Positions 6,601 to 7,699 of a DNA stretch of 7,699 nucleotides are shown here, in pieces. The position numbers and the translations under genes are program-made. The stretch spans positions 1 to 7,699 of the forward strand of contig QAKS01000043.1 in assembly GCA_003343685.1 (NCBI GenBank), given 5' to 3'. This DNA is from Clostridiales bacterium. Lineage in GTDB: Bacteria > Bacillota > Clostridia > Christensenellales > Christensenellaceae. The notes beneath the pieces were generated by a model. It saw nothing but the letters and a program-made list of their open reading frames with translations, was not told the origin of the DNA and searched no databases. How positions within the stretch are numbered: the first letter of the stretch is position 1; the number at the start of each line of letters is the position of its first letter.

Positions 6601-7699
6601 GGGCGAAACGCTGGACCTCCCCCATGTCTGTGAGGAACTCTCCTTTTTTGAACAGGGAGGCAACTCTCTGATGGCGCTTTCAGCCCTCTCCCGCTATTTT
6701 GACTGCGGCCTTTCCATGACGCTGGCCCAGTTTTACGAGAACCCGACGATCGCGGCACAGTGCCGCATTCTCGAAGGCCATCCCGCTGCGGGGCGTCCCT
6801 GCCTCACGGCTGCCGAGCAGCCCCAAAGCCGGACGGACTCTGCACCTCCTCTGTATCAGGAGGCCAAGGCGCCAAAGACGGCTGTCGCTGTCACCGGCGC
6901 AACCGGATACCTCGGCGTCCACATTATAAAAGCTCTGCTGGACGCAGGCCACAGAGAAATTATCTGCCTTGTCCGCGGCGGCGACAAGGCCAGACTGGGA
7001 GAAGCCCTCTCCTGGTATTTTGGCAGCGGCTGGGCCGTCTCCGCTTTCTCCCATATCCATGTGACGGACGGGGACATGACAAAGCCCCTTCTCGGCATGA
7101 GCGGCGAAATCGCCGAAAAAGCGGCAACGCTGATCCATGCCGCGGCAGACGTACGCCATTTCGTGCAGGACGAAGCGGAATCCGTAAATGCCAACAGCAA
7201 AGGCGCCGCTAACGCCGTTGAATTTGCCGAAAAGTACGGTGCGCACCTCTGCCATATTTCCACCATGAGTGTCGCAGGCGAATATCTGGAGCAAGCGCCA
7301 GAAAAGCCTTACGATTTTTCCGAAACCGACCGGGATGTCGGCCAAAACTGGCGCGACAATGTGTATGTCCGCGGCAAATTTTTGGCGGAGAACGCTGTCT
7401 TTTCCGCAATGGAAAAGGGTCTTTCCGCGCAGATTTTCCGGGTTGGGCGGCTTGTGGGCCGCAGTACCGACGGCGTATTTCAGCGCGATCCGGAGAAAAA
7501 TTCGTTCTTTTCCTTTGCAGAGGGTCTTTGCCTGCTCTCCGCCATACCGAAAAGCGCCGCGGACTTCCCCGTGGAGCTGACGGCAGTAGATTTGTGCGCC
7601 GAAGCAATCGTCAGACTGATTGGGGGACCCTCGGTCTGCCATGTGTTTAATCCAAACACATTGTCGCTGGAGGCTCTGGCGGAGGCGCTCCTGTGCGAT
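611..7699 (+). CDS. dimodular non-ribosomal peptide synthetase, C-A-T-C-A-T-R, 3' end outside window
   Basis: A single uninterrupted frame runs from the ATG at 611 to the end of the window: 2,363 residues with no stop. Domains in order, by residue: C1 about 11-430, A1 464-945, T1 955-1025, C2 1046-1475, A2 1488-1975, T2 1984-2055, and thioester reductase from about 2090. Every catalytic motif expected for activity is present: HHIISDG (140) and HHLISDG (1168) in the C domains, YTSGTTGKPKG (608) and FTSGSTGEPKG (1629) in the A domains, carrier serines S987 and S2019, and TGATGYLG (2095) plus Y2252/K2256 in the reductase. The enzyme should be cytosolic; there is no signal peptide or membrane segment. 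The inferred role is to activate two amino acids, condense them and release the dipeptide reductively as an aldehyde (or alcohol). No epimerase, methyltransferase or thioesterase domain is present. Roughly 100-130 C-terminal residues appear to be missing at the window edge. A dedicated promoter and possible operator lie upstream. Confidence 0.97.
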   Translation, partial: MQETVAVKKDKYPLSLSQKNIWNVELSHKGTSINNICSTIRIEGRFDLARIKEAINLVLMRDSTLRTRITAEGGVPLQYTVPFEEEQFPVFDFSLTGRSGVAHWEAAVTREAMELLDSPLYSFAIFRTGEEDGGILVKVHHIISDGWSQMLMSNRIAEAYLALLSAEQPDTSPSPSYALHIERENGYLASSAYERDMAFWEDRLSGFSAPSSIRECKSASLSPVGQRRTFRLSGVLNHAIKSFCDEYRVAPFSVLYMALAIYLRRTGGRDNIAIGVPVLNRVNFSEKQSTGMFVSTLPFIGRIDESWTLKQFNEELSDAWYDLLRHQKLSFSEINSAAKRLHPDMARLFDIVLSYQNSRTFKSRDASVTFSGRWHYSGYQAEPLLIHLSSMDEDFRYSIDYDYLTQVFSAQDIEQLHGYLMQILGEALSHPDAPIWQLSMLGHDEQEKVLFSFNDTARPRESESVAGAFVRTAREHPDRAAVICGGVRTSYAALLEGACRCAGAISRLTQSAGPVCVLLEKSTQLIEAMMGAALSGRAWITPSVDTPKERLLAMVSGASLIVTAYDLIEKNALASSGTAVLDIDTLENENAFLPPLPRDGSGPAYVVYTSGTTGKPKGVVITGDSLLNFSANMRPYYGYGAVLSVCSTGFDAFVLESAASLLNGKTVILARPEEQESPSSLAALIENYAAGFLALTPSRLEAYMKHPAFRRALGRLQSIVCGGEHFPGDLLATLKLYTKAQIYNQYGPSETTVGVSIKLLNDAQKITAGKPLPNCRFYVLDAHRQPLPVGIPGELYIGGLCVGKGYFGAPSLDAERFFKSPFEPGERLYKTGDTARWTPDGEIVLMGRIDTQVKLRGLRIETDEVAARIAAYPSVRQAFVQKVCRNGGEFLAAWYTADEPVSESDLLAFVVSYLPAYMLPACFIRLDQMPLTANGKVDAARLPAPPEQSGGAPQSESEAAVLEIFRAVLGRDDIGPGSDYFLCGGDSLNAMDTLLRLEQAFGVRMKVADLYLCRTARRLTERLGFSAPSPVRYRDTIPKAPDMDSYPLSPTQLSLYFETQLDPDGLSYNMPGAFRLKNGVYPDRLEEAFRALIQAEESLRTGFVMENGGVRQRIAKDVSFRLERLQADSFDKAAHIFVRPFDLTAPPLLRAALWQEPDGGTVLFADMHHLISDGISTPILLRRLDALYHGKTPSFSSVSYRDYVCWQEAKDPCEQALSYWESRLSGVSAPLELPTDYPRQKGFSFSGGKLFLSLDAGLSAACESYCEKNELSPYMLFMAAFGLLLSKISGSSDFLVGTPVSGRSHESLQNVLGAFIHTLPFRISPGDGTTLRDWLMQIKTDVSDMLDHQDCTIEQLSSLFGAGRSLEGGTLYNTMFTYRPFSRDDLTFGGERITYLPVDTKTSKLDLTVEAEKSAEGFSFTFEYSTALFAKDTIALYLRSFEAILRDIVANDSRTAKDVSAISAADRFTLIEQPCHMRTPYLAMPVDMLFDHMSDLTPDAPAVIFHGNTTSFSTLRQKAESIAALLQRKGVKRGGRVAFAMRRSPELIAAMLGILKAGCAYVPVLPSFPEKRLSHMLKLSEASLLLADDASLRELPDSLPCPVVNTAEQGGSFSPVSGRSAEDLIHVLFTSGSTGEPKGVEIPHRAVANLLLSVSELTHGVQGSFLSVANVIFDTFITETLLTLALGKCTVLADEEEMMLPWKMAELMERHNATIIQLTPSRLQMCLGNSAFAKAVKKTELAYICGEVFPAELLKRMQSMTNARILNLYGPTEVTVYINAADVTHRDRPVLGKPFHNCRIYVLDDHLRPVMPTAAGEVYIAGECLSVGYAGRNDMTRERYLPDPFFPGQRMYKSGDIARLLPDGYYDFVGRRDMQVKLNGQRIELDEITGRLLGVPWVSEAAAVVSGTSGGVKELVAFVVVKDGQQADIPALRRTLSDELPHYMVPSSIILLDELPRTATGKTDRRALEAYTAPRDERPAPVPENTADVRGTLLSIWGETLDLPHVCEELSFFEQGGNSLMALSALSRYFDCGLSMTLAQFYENPTIAAQCRILEGHPAAGRPCLTAAEQPQSRTDSAPPLYQEAKAPKTAVAVTGATGYLGVHIIKALLDAGHREIICLVRGGDKARLGEALSWYFGSGWAVSAFSHIHVTDGDMTKPLLGMSGEIAEKAATLIHAAADVRHFVQDEAESVNANSKGAANAVEFAEKYGAHLCHISTMSVAGEYLEQAPEKPYDFSETDRDVGQNWRDNVYVRGKFLAENAVFSAMEKGLSAQIFRVGRLVGRSTDGVFQRDPEKNSFFSFAEGLCLLSAIPKSAADFPVELTAVDLCAEAIVRLIGGPSVCHVFNPNTLSLEALAEALLCD
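641..1900 (+). other. NRPS domain C1: condensation domain, possible starter type
   Basis: Residues about 11-430. It opens with the condensation signature YPLSLSQKNIW and has STLRTRI (typical ExLRT position), the catalytic HHIISDG at residues 140-146, an AFWEDRLSG segment, and IGVPVLNR (274) followed by TGMFVSTLPF. The second His of HHxxxDG, the one needed for condensation, is present, so the domain looks competent. It is at the very N-terminus with no carrier in front of it. Known alternatives for such a domain are a starter C that N-acylates amino acid 1, a partner for a separate upstream carrier protein, or a domain bypassed during synthesis. Motifs alone do not decide between these. Confidence 0.93.
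2000..3445 (+). other. NRPS domain A1: adenylation domain of module 1
   Basis: Residues about 464-945. Core motifs seen: YTSGTTGKPKG (608-618, ATP binding), FDAF with D651, YGPSE (746-750), GELYIGG, YKTGD (829-833), GRIDTQVKLRG and the catalytic lysine K936 in LTANGKVD. Reading the pocket by hand alignment to the GrsA phenylalanine domain gives D651 A652 L655 A694 V720 G722 Q745 V753 G754 K936. The aspartate that holds the amino group is kept, so an alpha-amino acid is expected. The small and hydrophobic lining suggests a hydrophobic side chain, with low certainty. One oddity is that the segment at 534-546, usually AGxAYVPxDP, reads LSGRAWITPSVDT, a divergent form of core A2. Confidence 0.95.
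3473..3685 (+). other. NRPS domain T1: thiolation (peptidyl carrier) domain
   Basis: Residues about 955-1025. The phosphopantetheine site is CGGDSL with S987 as the attachment serine. The usual LGGDSL leucine is a cysteine here. The preceding helix (AAVLEIFRAVLG) and the following segment ending in a predicted helix (TARRLTERLG) fit the four-helix carrier fold. The GGDS form is common in carriers that feed a condensation domain without epimerisation, matching the position ahead of C2. It is joined to A1 by a Pro/Gly-rich linker (about 941-954). Confidence 0.93.
3746..5035 (+). other. NRPS domain C2: condensation domain joining residues 1 and 2
   Basis: Residues about 1046-1475. It begins YPLSPTQLSLYF and carries EESLRTGF, the active-site HHLISDG (1168-1174), YRDYVCWQ, SYWESRLSG and VGTPVSGRS followed by GAFIHTLPFRI. 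All are standard condensation-domain positions. It should form the peptide bond between the aminoacyl groups on S987 and S2019. With no epimerisation domain upstream, an L-accepting (LCL-type) function is expected; this is inferred from context rather than from subtype motifs. Confidence 0.95.
5072..6535 (+). other. NRPS domain A2: adenylation domain of module 2
   Basis: Residues about 1488-1975. Core motifs: ILKAGCAYVPVLPSFPEKR (near-standard A2 core), FTSGSTGEPKG (1629-1639), FDTF with D1674, LYGPTE (Y1769), GEVYIAGECLSVGY, YKSGD (1852-1856), GRRDMQVKLNGQRIELDE and K1962 in TATGKTDRR. The pocket read against GrsA is D1674 T1675 T1678 Q1717 Y1743 C1745 L1768 V1776 Y1777 K1962. I do not recognise this code, so amino acid 2 is unassigned. 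Loss of the usual Ala or Gly at the second position and of Gly at the sixth, with Gln and two Tyr lining the pocket, makes it clearly different from A1. The two modules therefore probably use different substrates. Confidence 0.95.
6560..6775 (+). other. NRPS domain T2: thiolation domain feeding the reductase
   Basis: Residues about 1984-2055. The attachment motif is FFEQGGNSL with S2019 as the phosphopantetheine serine. It follows A2 directly and is separated from the reductase by a flexible linker rich in Pro, Ala, Gln and Ser (about 2056-2085). It would carry amino acid 2, then the finished dipeptidyl thioester. The Asn before the serine, where His or Asp is usual, differs from T1 (GGDS) and may reflect the different downstream partner. 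Confidence 0.93.
6878..7699 (+). other. NRPS domain R: terminal thioester reductase, cut by window end
   Basis: Residues about 2090-2363, an extended short-chain dehydrogenase fold. The cofactor-binding TGxTGxxG motif is TGATGYLG (2095-2102) followed by LVRGG. HAAADV (2176) and the NSKGA segment (2195) match the family's conserved strand and helix. HISTMS places the catalytic Ser/Thr at 2217-2218, and YVRGK supplies the Tyr-Lys pair (Y2252, K2256), followed by FLAE. It should reduce the dipeptidyl thioester on S2019 with NAD(P)H to a free aldehyde; some family members reduce further to the alcohol. About 274 residues are visible of a usual 380-400, so the C-terminal substrate-binding part and the stop codon lie outside. 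A Dieckmann-type variant is unlikely because the catalytic Tyr is kept. Confidence 0.93.

Noticed and set aside
5981..6625. Minus-strand open frame (214 codons) opposite A2 and T2.
   Set aside because: It is antisense to intact A2 motifs, has no credible ribosome binding site or family resemblance, and is a shadow frame.
6680..7642. Long minus-strand open frame (320 codons) inside the reductase domain.
   Set aside because: It is fully antisense to a reductase with all its motifs in place, and its translation shows no recognisable family. Long antisense frames are expected opposite GC-rich coding sequence.

Overview
The window is dominated by one very large gene. A non-ribosomal peptide synthetase (NRPS) starts at 611 on the + strand and is still open at the last base, giving 2,363 codons without a stop. 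Its domain order is C-A-T-C-A-T-R: condensation, adenylation and thiolation twice, then the first three quarters or so of a NAD(P)H-dependent thioester reductase. This is the layout of a two-module assembly line that joins two amino acids and releases them reductively as a peptide aldehyde. NRPSs of this layout in gut Clostridia are known to make dipeptide aldehydes that cyclise to dihydropyrazinones and pyrazinones or act as protease inhibitors. The match is by domain order and motifs; the product itself is not readable from the sequence.

Layout. 1-378 is the C-terminal end of a multi-spanning membrane protein, most like an AEC-family (auxin efflux carrier type) permease. 379-610 is a 232-base non-coding gap. 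It holds a probable intrinsic terminator (about 415-448), a good sigma-A type promoter (TTGTAA, 17 bases, TATAAT; 513-541), a perfect 7+7 inverted repeat overlapping the -10 element and the predicted start site (540-558), and a Shine-Dalgarno sequence (593-597). The NRPS fills the rest (611-7699). Terminator followed by promoter indicates that the NRPS is transcribed separately from the permease.

How the parts work together. The first C domain has no upstream carrier within this protein, so it may act as a starter C that adds an acyl group, or it may take a substrate from elsewhere or be idle. A1 loads amino acid 1 onto the phosphopantetheine of S987, and A2 loads amino acid 2 onto S2019. C2 (active-site HHLISDG) joins them. 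The R domain reduces the thioester on S2019. No epimerase is present, so L,L stereochemistry is expected. No phosphopantetheinyl transferase, which both T domains need, is visible here; it must be elsewhere.

Organism. The strong GGAGG Shine-Dalgarno, an AT-rich consensus-like promoter, GC-rich coding sequence and Firmicute-style NRPS motifs suggest a moderately GC-rich Clostridia member, plausibly intestinal. This is inference from style, not a taxonomic assignment. No RNA genes, mobile elements or CRISPR arrays were seen.
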